Made by a program: the position numbers and the translations under genes. The notes beneath the pieces are model-generated. The model was not told where the DNA came from. It was given only the letters and a program-made list of their open reading frames with translations, and ran no database searches. 64,000 nucleotides of DNA from an uncultured Bartonella sp. Its GTDB lineage: Bacteria > Pseudomonadota > Alphaproteobacteria > Rhizobiales > Rhizobiaceae. Positions 26,754 through 36,282 of this stretch are shown in pieces (within the stretch, counting starts at the first letter, position 1; each line of letters opens with the position of its first letter). The DNA lies in NCBI GenBank assembly GCA_946478665.1, contig CAMLCZ010000005.1, forward strand, positions 1-64,000. The letters are read 5' to 3'.

Positions 26754-29561
26754 ATGGCTTTTGGGGCTCCATTATTCTTGATTGGTCTATTGGCATTGCC
26801 GGCAATTTGGTGGTTGTTGCGTATTACACCGCCACTGCCAAGAAAGGAAATTTTTCCTCCTCTCAATTTGCTGCTAAAAATTAAAAATCGGCAGGAAACA
26901 CCCAATCGCACACCGTGGTGGTTATTGTTTCTACGCCTTGCTATAGCTGCATTTGTTATTATCGCTTTATCTGATCCTATATGGCAGCCAAAGCCGGTAT
27001 TATTTACCAGTAAAGAACCGCTTATTATCATAATAGATAACGGTTGGGCATCTGTTCATAATTGGGAGAAACAGGTTGAAGTTGCTGAAAATCTTCTCGA
27101 TCAGGCACAAAAGCTCCAGAAAAAAGTATATGTTGTCACAACGGCAAACAGTGCCAGTGAGGACATGCCTGCCCTATCGGTTGATGAGGCAAAAAAGCTC
27201 TTGGCAAATTTGCGGCCATTGCCCCTTCCAACCGACCGTTTTTCTACCATCAAGAAATTGATAAATGCTACAAATAACCAACCAGCCGATATTGCCTTCT
27301 TATCAGATGGATTAAAAACGCCAGAAGACGACAATTTCCTAGCGCTTATTGCACAATATCCAACCAATAATATTGTATGGTATCAGGAAAATATTTCAGA
27401 GCTGATCGGTATAACTGCGATCAAAAATGAAAATGGTGCCACCACTGTTGACTTGACCCGTTCAACGCCAGCAAATGAAAAAAATCTGACATTAGGTGCC
27501 TATGATCGCAAAGGGCGAAGGATAGCCGATACACATACCCGTTTCGAAGATGGTGAAACAGCCACTATTGCAGCGTTCAACCTACCGTTAGAACTAAAAA
27601 ATGATGTTACAACAATCAAAATAGATGAGCAGAATGACTCGGCCAGCACCTATCTTATTGATAGCCGTAACCATACATATCGCGTTGCCATATTATCGAC
27701 TTCACCCAATGAAATGACGCAACCCCTTCTGTCACCACTTTATTATGTGACAAAGGCCTTACAAGGGCACGCTGATCTTGTCATGGCGGGTACAGGCAAT
27801 TTTTCCAATGACGTCGAAAAATTGCTGGTTCAAAACCCTTCAACATTGATCCTCGGCGATGTTGTCAATATGCCCAAAGATATTGAAACAAAGTTGAAGA
27901 CTTTCGTGGAAAACGGCGGAACATTGATACGGTTTGCCGGCGACAATCTCGCCAATGCAACGGGTGATGATAGTCTTTTGCCGGTACAATTGAGACATGG
28001 AGAAAGACAATTGGGCGGGGTCATGTCTTGGGCATCACCTCAAAAATTGGCACCTTTCACGAAAAACAGCCTGTTTTCTGATATTCCTTTCCCAGATGAT
28101 GTCACGATTTCCAGACAAATTCTAGCCGAGCCAAGCCCACAATTGTTTGATAGAACACTGCTTAGCCTTGCAGATGGAACACCTCTTATTACCGCTGCCA
28201 CTATGGGAAAAGGCAAAATCATTTTTGTCCATACATCTGCTGATCCATCGTGGTCCTCATTACCTCTTTCTGGCTTTTTCGTAGAAATGCTTGAAAAGCT
28301 TATTTCGATCAGTTCTCTTACGAATGACGATGCTACGAAAAATAATGAAAATATCGTTCGTAAACCATGGCGTGTGCTTGATGCGACAGGAACATTGATA
28401 CAGCCGGAATCCTATGTTTCACCACTTGTTTTGGATGAAAATACACCTGCTTTACCGTCTTATAACCATCCGCCTGGATTTTACGGTAGCGAAAACAATT
28501 TATATGCTGTCAATTTATTGGACAGCCAATCAACCCTTCAAAACTTGGCAATCCCCGTTGACCTGAAAAATGTTCATCAAATAAACTATTCCAGTGAAAC
28601 ACAATTGCGTTTGGTTGGTCCCCTTTTGGGAATAGCGTTAATTCTGTTTATCCTAGATAGTCTTATTGTTCTTGGAGTGTCGCGCTTTTTCGCCAAACAC
28701 CATAAATTGATGTCTGTTGTTTTGATGGCAGCAACCTTGGTAGCCCTCATCAATATCAATCAAATCTCGCCATTATATGCGCAAGACCTATCTCCCAATG
28801 ATAAAGCCATGGTTGAATCAGCCGGTAAAACACGTCTTGCCTATGTAATCACCGGCAATAATGAAATTGATGATACCAGTAAGACTGGACTTGAATCGCT
28901 CAACCAATTCATAAAAACGCGCACGACCATAAATCCGGGTCCTGTCGCTGGTCTTGATCTGGATAAAGACGAGCTTGCATTTTATCCGTTAATTTATTGG
29001 CCGATTGATGCGACTGCCCCCATACCAACACAAAAAGCTATCGAAAAAATTGATGCGTTTATGCATCAAGGTGGCACTGTGCTATTTGATACGCGCGACC
29101 AAATGACTGCCGGTATGGATTTAAAAGGTGCAGCAACGCCCAATACACAGAGATTAAGAGATATTCTCGATGGGTTAAACATTCCTGCTCTTGAACAAAC
29201 GCCGCCAGATCACGTGTTATCACGGTCGTTTTTCATTATGCCTGATTTTCCCGGACGCTTTCGTGGCTCACCTTTATGGATTTCATCATCTGCAATGGGA
29301 AGCAATGATAAACGCCCCATTCATGCTGGTGACGGCGTAAGTTCAATTCTAATTACCGCCAATGATTTGGCTGGTGCATGGGCACATGATGGCAAAGGCG
29401 CATGGAAATATCCATTAATACCCGATGACCAAATGCAACGGATTTGGGCATTTCGCGGTGGGTTGAATATTGTCATGTATATTTTGACAGGTAATTATAA
29501 AGCCGATCAGGTGCATGTTCCTGCTTTATTGGAGCGTTTGGGTCAGGAGCGTGCACAATGA
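26754..29561 (+). CDS. Large membrane protein: BatA-like N-terminus, DUF4159 C-terminus
   Basis: Protein of 935 residues. The N-terminal 90 residues match the BatA/BB0173 two-helix module (FGAPLFLIGLLALPAIWWLLRI, then LFLRLAIAAFVIIALSDP). A large soluble VWA-like and amidotransferase-like middle follows, then two membrane segments near 620-680 and a C-terminal DUF4159 domain (about 700-930; FYPLIYWPIDA, GGTVLFDTRDQ). Function is unknown; with MoxR and DUF58 it probably forms an envelope complex. It overlaps the next gene by 4 bases (ATGA). Confidence 0.9.
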   Translation: MAFGAPLFLIGLLALPAIWWLLRITPPLPRKEIFPPLNLLLKIKNRQETPNRTPWWLLFLRLAIAAFVIIALSDPIWQPKPVLFTSKEPLIIIIDNGWASVHNWEKQVEVAENLLDQAQKLQKKVYVVTTANSASEDMPALSVDEAKKLLANLRPLPLPTDRFSTIKKLINATNNQPADIAFLSDGLKTPEDDNFLALIAQYPTNNIVWYQENISELIGITAIKNENGATTVDLTRSTPANEKNLTLGAYDRKGRRIADTHTRFEDGETATIAAFNLPLELKNDVTTIKIDEQNDSASTYLIDSRNHTYRVAILSTSPNEMTQPLLSPLYYVTKALQGHADLVMAGTGNFSNDVEKLLVQNPSTLILGDVVNMPKDIETKLKTFVENGGTLIRFAGDNLANATGDDSLLPVQLRHGERQLGGVMSWASPQKLAPFTKNSLFSDIPFPDDVTISRQILAEPSPQLFDRTLLSLADGTPLITAATMGKGKIIFVHTSADPSWSSLPLSGFFVEMLEKLISISSLTNDDATKNNENIVRKPWRVLDATGTLIQPESYVSPLVLDENTPALPSYNHPPGFYGSENNLYAVNLLDSQSTLQNLAIPVDLKNVHQINYSSETQLRLVGPLLGIALILFILDSLIVLGVSRFFAKHHKLMSVVLMAATLVALININQISPLYAQDLSPNDKAMVESAGKTRLAYVITGNNEIDDTSKTGLESLNQFIKTRTTINPGPVAGLDLDKDELAFYPLIYWPIDATAPIPTQKAIEKIDAFMHQGGTVLFDTRDQMTAGMDLKGAATPNTQRLRDILDGLNIPALEQTPPDHVLSRSFFIMPDFPGRFRGSPLWISSSAMGSNDKRPIHAGDGVSSILITANDLAGAWAHDGKGAWKYPLIPDDQMQRIWAFRGGLNIVMYILTGNYKADQVHVPALLERLGQERAQ

Positions 29562-31654
29562 AGCAGTTCATGAGCTTTCAGCCATTATTACCGGTCAATC
29601 TGATACTGATACTCGCAATAATAGCGTTGATTATCATTCTTGTTGGCCTTTTCCTGCGAAGACAGGGTGCCGTGCTAAGACTATTGGCATTAGCAGCACT
29701 TGTGCTGGCTTTGGCTAATCCTGTCATGGTTGAAGAGCAGAGAGAACCAATCAAAAGTATTGTTGGCGTTGTTGTTGATAGAAGCACCAGTCAAAATTAT
29801 GGTACGCGAACACGCGATACCAACGATGCGCTCAATGCGTTAAAAGAAGAATTTAAAAAACATCCTGAATATGAGCCAAGATTTATCGAAGCATCATCAC
29901 AATCTGATATGGCCGTTGGAACAGAAACAAAACTGTTTACACCGTTAAATCAAGCGATTGCAGATGTTCCCCCTGCTCTCTACGCCGGTACTGTCTTAAT
30001 TACTGATGGGCAAGTGCACGACATTGCCAGTGTATCGGGAAGTGTTGTCAATGAAAAACCGATAAATGCACTCATCACAGGTCAACTTGATGAGTTCGAT
30101 CGCGAGATTAAATTTGTAGAACCGCCAAGATTTGGCATTACCAACAAAAAAGCAAATATTTCTGTGCTGGTCAACGATAAAGGACGCAGTACAAGCAGCG
30201 ACAAAACCGCTACTGTTTCCATCAAGGTCAATGGTGACGCCGTTGGTCAATACAATGTCACGATAGGTGCGCCCTATCAAATTGAATTGACAATACCTCA
30301 TGCCGGCAAAAACATTATCGAAGCAGCAACTGAACCGCTTAAAGGCGAACTGACGACTGCCAATAATGAAACGGTTACAGTCATTGAAGGTATTCGGCAG
30401 AATTTAAGAGTCTTATTGGTTTCTGGCGAACCGCATAACGGTGAACGTACTTGGCGTGACCTGTTAAAGAGCGATGCCAGCATTGATCTGGTTCACTTTA
30501 CAATTCTTCGCCCACCAGAAAAATCTGATAACACACCTCTTAACCAGCTATCACTGATTGTATTTCCAACGACAGAGCTTTTTGTCGATAAAATCAACGA
30601 CTTTGATCTGGTTATTTTTGACCGTTATCAGCACTATGATGTGTTGCCGCTCATCTATTATGATTATGTTGCCGAATATGTGAAAAATGGCGGTGCCTTG
30701 CTCATGGCAACGGGCCCCGAATTTGCAGGTGACACATCACTTGCCCAGACACCTTTGATTTCCGTATTACCAACCTTGCCAAGTGGAGAAATCATTGAAA
30801 AACCATTTCGTCCCTCTCTAACAAAGGACGGTATGCGACACCCTGTAACGCGGGACTTGGAAACAAAAACCATGAACAGCGGTAATTGGGGCAGATGGAT
30901 GCGTCAGATCACTGTGGGGGATACATCTAAAAGCACTGTTGTTATGAATGGCGCTGACAACCGCCCCCTAATGTTACTGTCCCATATCGGAAAAGGGCGT
31001 GTCGGCATGTTATTGTCCGATGAAGGCTGGTTATGGGCTCGCGGCTTTGAAGGGGGTGGTCCCTATGCTGCCCTTTACCGTCGCATGGCGCATTGGTTGA
31101 TGAAAGAACCGGACCTTGAAGAAGAAGCTTTAACGGCAAGCAGCAATGGGAATAACTTAACCATTCGTCGGCAAACAATGGCTGATAAACCCGAAACTGC
31201 AACCGTCACATCACCTTCCGGCAAAACGCAGACTGTTACGCTTGAAAAACAGCAGGAAGGCGTATTTGTCGCCAGTTTGCCAACCAATGAAGTTGGATTA
31301 TTCAAGATTACATATGGCGATAAATTGGCATTAGCCCATATTGGCCCGATGAATTCTCCTGAATATGCCGAACTTATATCGACTGAGGAAAAGCTCACAC
31401 CAGTTGTTTCTTCCTCTGGTGGGCATATCACAAGGCTGCATGCCAAGGCATCGGACAAAATATCAATGCCGACAATAACACCAATAGACAATAGTGCGCG
31501 AAGCAAAAACATAAAAGCCGACAATATTGCTTTGTTGAAAGCTGACCAGACCAAACTGGTTAATACTGTGCAATATTCTATTTATACTGGCTTATTGGCA
31601 CTATTTGTCTGTCTGCTGCTATTAAGCGGTATGTGGTACAAAGAGGGGCATTAA
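29558..31654 (+). CDS. Large membrane protein with glutamine amidotransferase-like fold
   Basis: Protein of 698 residues, last gene of the moxR operon. Two N-terminal membrane helices (about 8-55) precede a large periplasmic part with a VWA-like start (VGVVVDRSTSQNYGTR, AGTVLITDGQVHDI), an Ig-like stretch and a class I amidotransferase-like region (YVKNGGALLMATGPEFAG) without an evident catalytic Cys. A C-terminal helix (YTGLLALFVCLLLLSGMW) anchors the end. It is conserved beside moxR in Rhizobiales with no known function. Confidence 0.88.
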   Translation: MKQFMSFQPLLPVNLILILAIIALIIILVGLFLRRQGAVLRLLALAALVLALANPVMVEEQREPIKSIVGVVVDRSTSQNYGTRTRDTNDALNALKEEFKKHPEYEPRFIEASSQSDMAVGTETKLFTPLNQAIADVPPALYAGTVLITDGQVHDIASVSGSVVNEKPINALITGQLDEFDREIKFVEPPRFGITNKKANISVLVNDKGRSTSSDKTATVSIKVNGDAVGQYNVTIGAPYQIELTIPHAGKNIIEAATEPLKGELTTANNETVTVIEGIRQNLRVLLVSGEPHNGERTWRDLLKSDASIDLVHFTILRPPEKSDNTPLNQLSLIVFPTTELFVDKINDFDLVIFDRYQHYDVLPLIYYDYVAEYVKNGGALLMATGPEFAGDTSLAQTPLISVLPTLPSGEIIEKPFRPSLTKDGMRHPVTRDLETKTMNSGNWGRWMRQITVGDTSKSTVVMNGADNRPLMLLSHIGKGRVGMLLSDEGWLWARGFEGGGPYAALYRRMAHWLMKEPDLEEEALTASSNGNNLTIRRQTMADKPETATVTSPSGKTQTVTLEKQQEGVFVASLPTNEVGLFKITYGDKLALAHIGPMNSPEYAELISTEEKLTPVVSSSGGHITRLHAKASDKISMPTITPIDNSARSKNIKADNIALLKADQTKLVNTVQYSIYTGLLALFVCLLLLSGMWYKEGH

Positions 31655-32226
31655 GAATAATTCTTAACGCATCTATGCCGAACAATCCCGCAAGCACTTT
31701 GACAGGCTCCTTTTTCAAGTTCCAAAGCTAAAAGCCGTTTTGGGTTGACTGGAGCTGGCATCGTCATTTGTCCTTCTAAGACGGTTTTAAAACCAAACCG
31801 TCTATAATAAGGCTCGTCCCCCACCAGTAAAATAAGCCGACATGCATTTTTCTCAGCTGCTTCTATGGCCAATGCCATTAATTTGCTACCAAGACCCAGA
31901 CTTTTAAAGTCATTTGCCACGACAATTGGTCCCAGAAGATAACTTTTAACATCGCCTATCCATATCGGTGTCATACGGATAGTGCCAATCACTCGATCAC
32001 CCAACATTGTTACAAATGATAAATTGGGATCATGCCCACCAACTTCCCTAATAAGGTGGGCAGCACGCGTAAACCGTGCCGGACCAAAAGCTTCAGCATT
32101 CAACAGTTCAATTGCCGAAACATGATCTACTTGTTCATTAAAAAATGTAAGTTCCAGATTATCACCGGAATTATCGCCAGATGGCGCCAATGGAAGCTTA
32201 AGCGTAAGCACAGAAGACATAGCCAT
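31651..32226 (-). CDS. GNAT family N-acetyltransferase (YhbS-like)
   Basis: Acetyltransferase of about 190 residues. The acetyl-CoA loop is in LGPIVVANDFKSLGLGSKLMALAIEAAEK, followed by LILLVGDEPYYRRFGFK, which is typical of the COG3153 (YhbS) group; the substrate is unknown. The open frame extends to 32271, but the ATG at 32226 has a weak ribosome site and fits homologues better. Its stop overlaps the stop of the moxR operon, the two being convergent. Confidence 0.85.
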   Translation of the reverse strand: MAMSSVLTLKLPLAPSGDNSGDNLELTFFNEQVDHVSAIELLNAEAFGPARFTRAAHLIREVGGHDPNLSFVTMLGDRVIGTIRMTPIWIGDVKSYLLGPIVVANDFKSLGLGSKLMALAIEAAEKNACRLILLVGDEPYYRRFGFKTVLEGQMTMPAPVNPKRLLALELEKGACQSACGIVRHRCVKNYS

Positions 32227-32735
32227 ATTGAAATCCACGAAACAATGAATTGCACAGAAATGTAACAACACAACCCTTCAGGTCATGCAGATCGTTCATC
32301 GTCGTTGATTAGCAAAAGCCATATTTTTTACTCAGCCCAACAAGGTTCTTTAAAATAATCCAATCGTTTTTACTTCTTCCTTTAATTTAAAACAGAAAAA
32401 AAATTAAAAGCAACAGGTCGCTACAAAATAAAAAGCGATAACTTTCTTTGATTTTGAAAGTTTCCGAGCCTCCAAAATACATTTCATGAGTACGCAATTG
32501 ATTCGTTATAGTTAAGGTAAGATTAAAAATTCACGATTTGTCAGGCTGTTCTCGTGTCATGGCTAACGAAATTTGTTGCATTTATGAGACACTCATCGCG
32601 CAAACATGGCGGTAACAAGGCAAAAACCGTTAAGTTTGATTTAAATCAATGGAAATTTCTGCAGAAATAGTTTTGAAAGTAATCAATCACTTCCGTGTGA
32701 AACACGCACCGCTTTATTGATTTAGGAGATTTAAT
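32227..32735. other. Long regulatory region upstream of ompW
   Basis: About 510 AT-rich bases without a gene. It serves the divergent GNAT gene and ompW. A perfect FNR-type palindrome is at 32636-32649, and a strong ribosome site (TAGGAGATTTAAT) precedes ompW. I see no RNA gene. Confidence 0.6.
32636..32649 (+). promoter_or_regulatory. FNR/FnrL box upstream of ompW
   Basis: TTGATTTAAATCAA is an exact match to the FNR consensus TTGAT-N4-ATCAA and is fully palindromic. It lies 86 bases before the ompW ATG. Activation of ompW by FNR is known in E. coli. Confidence 0.75.
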
Positions 32736-33428
32736 ATGAAGAAATTGATCGGTAGCAGCCTTGTTGCCATCGCAGCAGCACTCAGCTTCTCAGGATCAGC
32801 TTCGGCTGCCGATGTCCAGAGCGCAAAACCAGTTGTTCAAGAGGCTCAAAGCCCATGGCAGATCCGTGTTCGTGCTCTTGGCGTTGTTCCTCGTGATAAA
32901 GGTCGTGTTCATCACGTTCCTGGTTCAGAAATGGACTTCTCAAGCACAGTCGTTCCTGAACTCGACATCACCTATTACTTCACAAACAACATTGCTGCTG
33001 AATTGATCTTGGGCACAACCTATTCATCAATTGACGGCCGTGGTTCACTCGCTGGTATCGGTAAAATCGGTAAAACATTCATCTTGCCTCCTACCCTTAC
33101 ATTGCAATACCACTTCACCGATTTTGGTGCATTCAAGCCATATGTTGGTGCTGGTGTAAACTACACAATCTTCTACAACCAGGATGGTAACGGCGCTGAT
33201 CGTGGTAGCGGCAGACGCATCACAGGTCTCGACATCGACAACACATGGGGCGGCGCTCTTCAAGTTGGTTTCGACTATATGCTTGACCAACATTGGGGCT
33301 TCAACTTTGACGTTAAGAAACTTTACTTGCGTCCAGACTTCAGTGCTAAGCTCAATGGCGACAAGATCAGTGGTAAAGCCGATCTTGATCCATGGTTGAT
33401 CGGTGCTGGTGTAACATACCGCTTCTAA
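32736..33428 (+). CDS. ompW: OmpW family outer membrane protein
   Basis: Eight-stranded beta-barrel porin of the OmpW family, 230 residues, with a signal peptide cut after SASA (about residue 24). Typical parts are SPWQIRVRALGVVP, PELDITYYFTNNIAAELILGT, PPTLTLQYHF, FKPYVGAGVNYT, GFDYMLDQHWGFNFDVKKLYL and the C-terminal WLIGAGVTYRF ending in Phe, the barrel assembly signal. OmpW forms a narrow hydrophobic channel and responds to oxygen and stress elsewhere. It has an FNR box upstream and its own terminator. Confidence 0.95.
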   Translation: MKKLIGSSLVAIAAALSFSGSASAADVQSAKPVVQEAQSPWQIRVRALGVVPRDKGRVHHVPGSEMDFSSTVVPELDITYYFTNNIAAELILGTTYSSIDGRGSLAGIGKIGKTFILPPTLTLQYHFTDFGAFKPYVGAGVNYTIFYNQDGNGADRGSGRRITGLDIDNTWGGALQVGFDYMLDQHWGFNFDVKKLYLRPDFSAKLNGDKISGKADLDPWLIGAGVTYRF

Positions 33429-33485
33429 TAAAGCCAAAGGGGGCTTTAAAGGTAAATTGAGGGGGCTTGATTTACCTCACAAAAG

Positions 33486-33512
33486 AGGACGCTGTAGCAG
33501 CGTCCTTTTTTT
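33486..33512 (+). terminator. Terminator after ompW
   Basis: Stem AGGACGCTG / CAGCGTCCT (33486-33494 and 33498-33506) with a 3-base loop and a run of eight T. Confidence 0.92.
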
Positions 33513-33548
33513 GTTGCCATTTTTTCGTGTTTCTTTATGCTTTGCGCT

Positions 33549-34442
33549 ATGTTTCAACTGGCACACATATCAGACGTTCATCTGTCACCATTACCGGAAC
33601 CAACATTCGGCGAATTGTTGGGAAAACGGTTAACTGGCTATATCAATTGGAAAAAAAACCGAAAAGGTCAGCTCGGTACCGATACACTTGATGCGTTAAT
33701 GCAAAGCATTAAATTGAAACAGCCCAATCACTTGGCAATTTCGGGTGATTTGGTCAATCTGGCTTTAACAAAAGAATTTGAACAAGCCAAAGATTGGCTA
33801 CTACGACAAGGGACTGGGCGTGATATCACGCTGACTTTCGGTAATCATGATGCTTATGTGGGCGGAGCTTTTAAAAAAGCCTGCCATACATTTCGTCCTT
33901 GGGTAACGGGTGATGAGCCACATGCTTGGAGTGGTATTTTCCCATTTATGCGCGTTCGCGACAATGTTGCTGTAATTTCGGTCTCGTCTGCTATCGCTAC
34001 TTTGCCGTTTTTAGCAACAGGTTATTTTGATAGTGCACAAGCCCACCATCTCGCCGACTTGTTGGAAGAAGCAGCCGAAAGCAAACTATTTCGCGTTGTT
34101 ATGATCCATCATCCGCCTATTCATGGCGCCACATCATGGTACAAAAAACTTTGGGGCATTGATCGGTTTCAGAAAGTCATCAAAAAGCATGGTGCTGAAT
34201 TGATTTTACATGGGCACACACATATCCCCTCTCTCAATCACATTGAGGTCAAAAATAGAAGAATTCCAGTTGTGGGTGTGGCCTCGGCATCGCAAGCATT
34301 TGATGGACGCAAGCCTGCTGCAAATTATAACTGGTTTTCCATTGAAAAAAACGGCGATAATTGGCAATGCCAATTACAAAGATATACGATTATTAACGAC
34401 AAAAACGAGATCAATTGTACCGAACAATGCCAGCTTTTCTAA
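33549..34442 (+). CDS. Calcineurin-like metallophosphoesterase
   Basis: Phosphoesterase of about 297 residues with all five metal-binding motifs: HISDVHLSP, ISGDLVN, GNHD, IHHPP and HGHTH. It resembles the Icc/CpdA class III phosphodiesterases, but the substrate is not certain. An in-frame ATG at 33537 precedes MFQLAHISDVH; the later ATG at 33549 fits homologues better, though neither has a strong ribosome site. A bidirectional terminator separates it from convergent leuA. Confidence 0.9.
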   Translation: MFQLAHISDVHLSPLPEPTFGELLGKRLTGYINWKKNRKGQLGTDTLDALMQSIKLKQPNHLAISGDLVNLALTKEFEQAKDWLLRQGTGRDITLTFGNHDAYVGGAFKKACHTFRPWVTGDEPHAWSGIFPFMRVRDNVAVISVSSAIATLPFLATGYFDSAQAHHLADLLEEAAESKLFRVVMIHHPPIHGATSWYKKLWGIDRFQKVIKKHGAELILHGHTHIPSLNHIEVKNRRIPVVGVASASQAFDGRKPAANYNWFSIEKNGDNWQCQLQRYTIINDKNEINCTEQCQLF

Positions 34443-34482
34443 CAATTTCGTTGAGAGAGCCAATCTGCAAATAATCCAACAA

Positions 34483-34516
34483 AAAGGCTGCCTAAAATGA
34501 TAGGCAGCCTTTCTTT
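34483..34516. terminator. Bidirectional terminator between phosphoesterase gene and leuA
   Basis: Perfect 11-bp stem AAAGGCTGCCT / AGGCAGCCTTT (34483-34493 and 34502-34512), with A-rich DNA before and T-rich DNA after, between two convergent genes. Confidence 0.88.
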
Positions 34517-34540
34517 CTAACACTTCACCATCAAGCCAGC

Positions 34541-36241
34541 TTAAATATTTAAGCGATTAACAGCGGAAACAATGGCAGAAAGTGATGCTGTCGCAATGTT
34601 TTCATCAATAGAAACACCAAAAACCTTTCCTTCTGGATAGGCAATTTCCATATAGCAAATTGCTTTAGCGTCAGAGCCTTGTTGCAATGAATGCTCTGAA
34701 TAATCAACGACAGAGAGTTTCTTTCCGATATATTTGGAAAGCGCATCAATAAAACCATCAACCAGCCCTGTTCCCTCGCCTGTTATATCATGGGTTACAC
34801 CATGATCTGTTATCTCTGCGCTAACAGTTACACGCCCTTTGGCGGATGGATTTGTTGTTGTTTTATAATCCTTGAAGCCAAATCGTGCCGATTTATGGTC
34901 GACATAGGTATTGATAAATTCATCATAAATGCGTTTTGGTGGCAGTTCTTTACCTTCGCTATCTGTAATATGCTGAATAATATCGCGAAATTCGATTTGC
35001 ATATTCCGTGGTAAGTTAAGGCCGTAATCCTGCTGCAAAATATAGGCAATGCCGCCCTTACCTGATTGCGAATTGATACGGATAATGGCTTCATAAGAGC
35101 GTCCGACATCACGTGGATCTATCGGGAGATATGGCACTTCCCATAAAGACTTGTTCGATGTCTTCATTGCTTTCATTCCCTTATTGATCGCATCCTGATG
35201 CGAACCGGAAAATGCGGTATAAACCAATTCTCCAACGTATGGGTGACGCTCGGAAATTAGCAACTGATTGCAATATTCATAAACTTCCTTGATCTTCTCA
35301 ATATTCGAACAATCAAGCTCGGGATTGACACCTTGCGTAAACATATTCAATGCCAATGTGACAATGTCGACATTACCAGTTCTTTCACCATTGCCAAACA
35401 ATGTCCCTTCAACACGATCAGCACCAGCAAGCAACCCCAATTCAGTCGCGGCAATGCCACAACCACGGTCATTATGCGGGTGCAATGAGATAAGAACACT
35501 GTCTCGCCGATCAATATGACGTCCCATCCATTCAATTTGATCGGCGTAAATATTGGGGGTAGACATTTCGACAGTCGACGGCAGATTCAATATCATTTTA
35601 TTGTCAGGCGTCGGATTGATAATTTCAATCACGGCATTCGATATTTCCAAGGCAACTTCCAGTTCGGTGCCAGTAAAGCTTTCCGGCGAATACTCAAATC
35701 TGTAATCTTTGCCCGCTTTGCTTGCCATATCCATAACCATCTTTGCGCCATCGGTTGCGATACGCTTGACGCCGGCTACATCCTTGGCAAAAACAACGCG
35801 GCGCTGCAATTCGCTGGTAGAATTATAAAAATGAACAATCGGGTGATTTGCTCCATCGAGCGCTTCAAATGTGCGCGTAATCAATTCAGGGCGGCATTGC
35901 ACCAAAACCTGCAAGCTCACATATTCAGGCACATTGCCTTGTTCAATACACCAACGCGCAAAATCGAAGTCTGTTTGGGAGGCCGAAGGGAAACCGATCT
36001 CTATTTCTGGAAATCCCATTTCCAAAAGCAACCGAAACATTCTTTCTTTGCGATCCTGCCCCATCGGGTCGATCAATGCCTGATTTCCGTCGCGCAAATC
36101 AACAGAACACCAAATAGGTGCCTTTTCTATCTGTTTGTCAGGCCAAGTACGATCCTTAAGATCAACTTTCGGATAAGGTTGATATTTTTCAGCAGCCAGC
36201 GGCATACCCGGATTTGTTTTTTGGGAAGCGAATGTATTCAT
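34541..36241 (-). CDS. leuA: 2-isopropylmalate synthase
   Basis: LeuA of 566 residues condenses acetyl-CoA with 2-oxoisovalerate, the first committed step to leucine. It belongs to the longer form seen in actinobacteria and rhizobia (N-terminal APIWCSVDLRDGNQALIDPM; HPHNDRGCGIAATELG with metal-binding His; GNGERTGNVDIVTLAL). The C-terminal regulatory domain (about 430-566) should bind leucine for feedback. A structured leader with a short open reading frame precedes it. Confidence 0.97.
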   Translation of the reverse strand: MNTFASQKTNPGMPLAAEKYQPYPKVDLKDRTWPDKQIEKAPIWCSVDLRDGNQALIDPMGQDRKERMFRLLLEMGFPEIEIGFPSASQTDFDFARWCIEQGNVPEYVSLQVLVQCRPELITRTFEALDGANHPIVHFYNSTSELQRRVVFAKDVAGVKRIATDGAKMVMDMASKAGKDYRFEYSPESFTGTELEVALEISNAVIEIINPTPDNKMILNLPSTVEMSTPNIYADQIEWMGRHIDRRDSVLISLHPHNDRGCGIAATELGLLAGADRVEGTLFGNGERTGNVDIVTLALNMFTQGVNPELDCSNIEKIKEVYEYCNQLLISERHPYVGELVYTAFSGSHQDAINKGMKAMKTSNKSLWEVPYLPIDPRDVGRSYEAIIRINSQSGKGGIAYILQQDYGLNLPRNMQIEFRDIIQHITDSEGKELPPKRIYDEFINTYVDHKSARFGFKDYKTTTNPSAKGRVTVSAEITDHGVTHDITGEGTGLVDGFIDALSKYIGKKLSVVDYSEHSLQQGSDAKAICYMEIAYPEGKVFGVSIDENIATASLSAIVSAVNRLNI

Positions 36242-36282
36242 CGAAATTTGCTCTTCTAAAGATGACCGATAAAATCAGTTTG

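Noticed and set aside
24814..31654. moxR operon as a defence island
   Set aside because: No nuclease, toxin or phage-related gene is present and the operon is a conserved chromosomal locus in Rhizobiales.
31651..31667. Perfect palindrome TTAAGAATAATTCTTAA at the overlapping stops of two convergent genes
   Set aside because: Very AT-rich and built from two stop codons; too weak for a terminator and probably chance.
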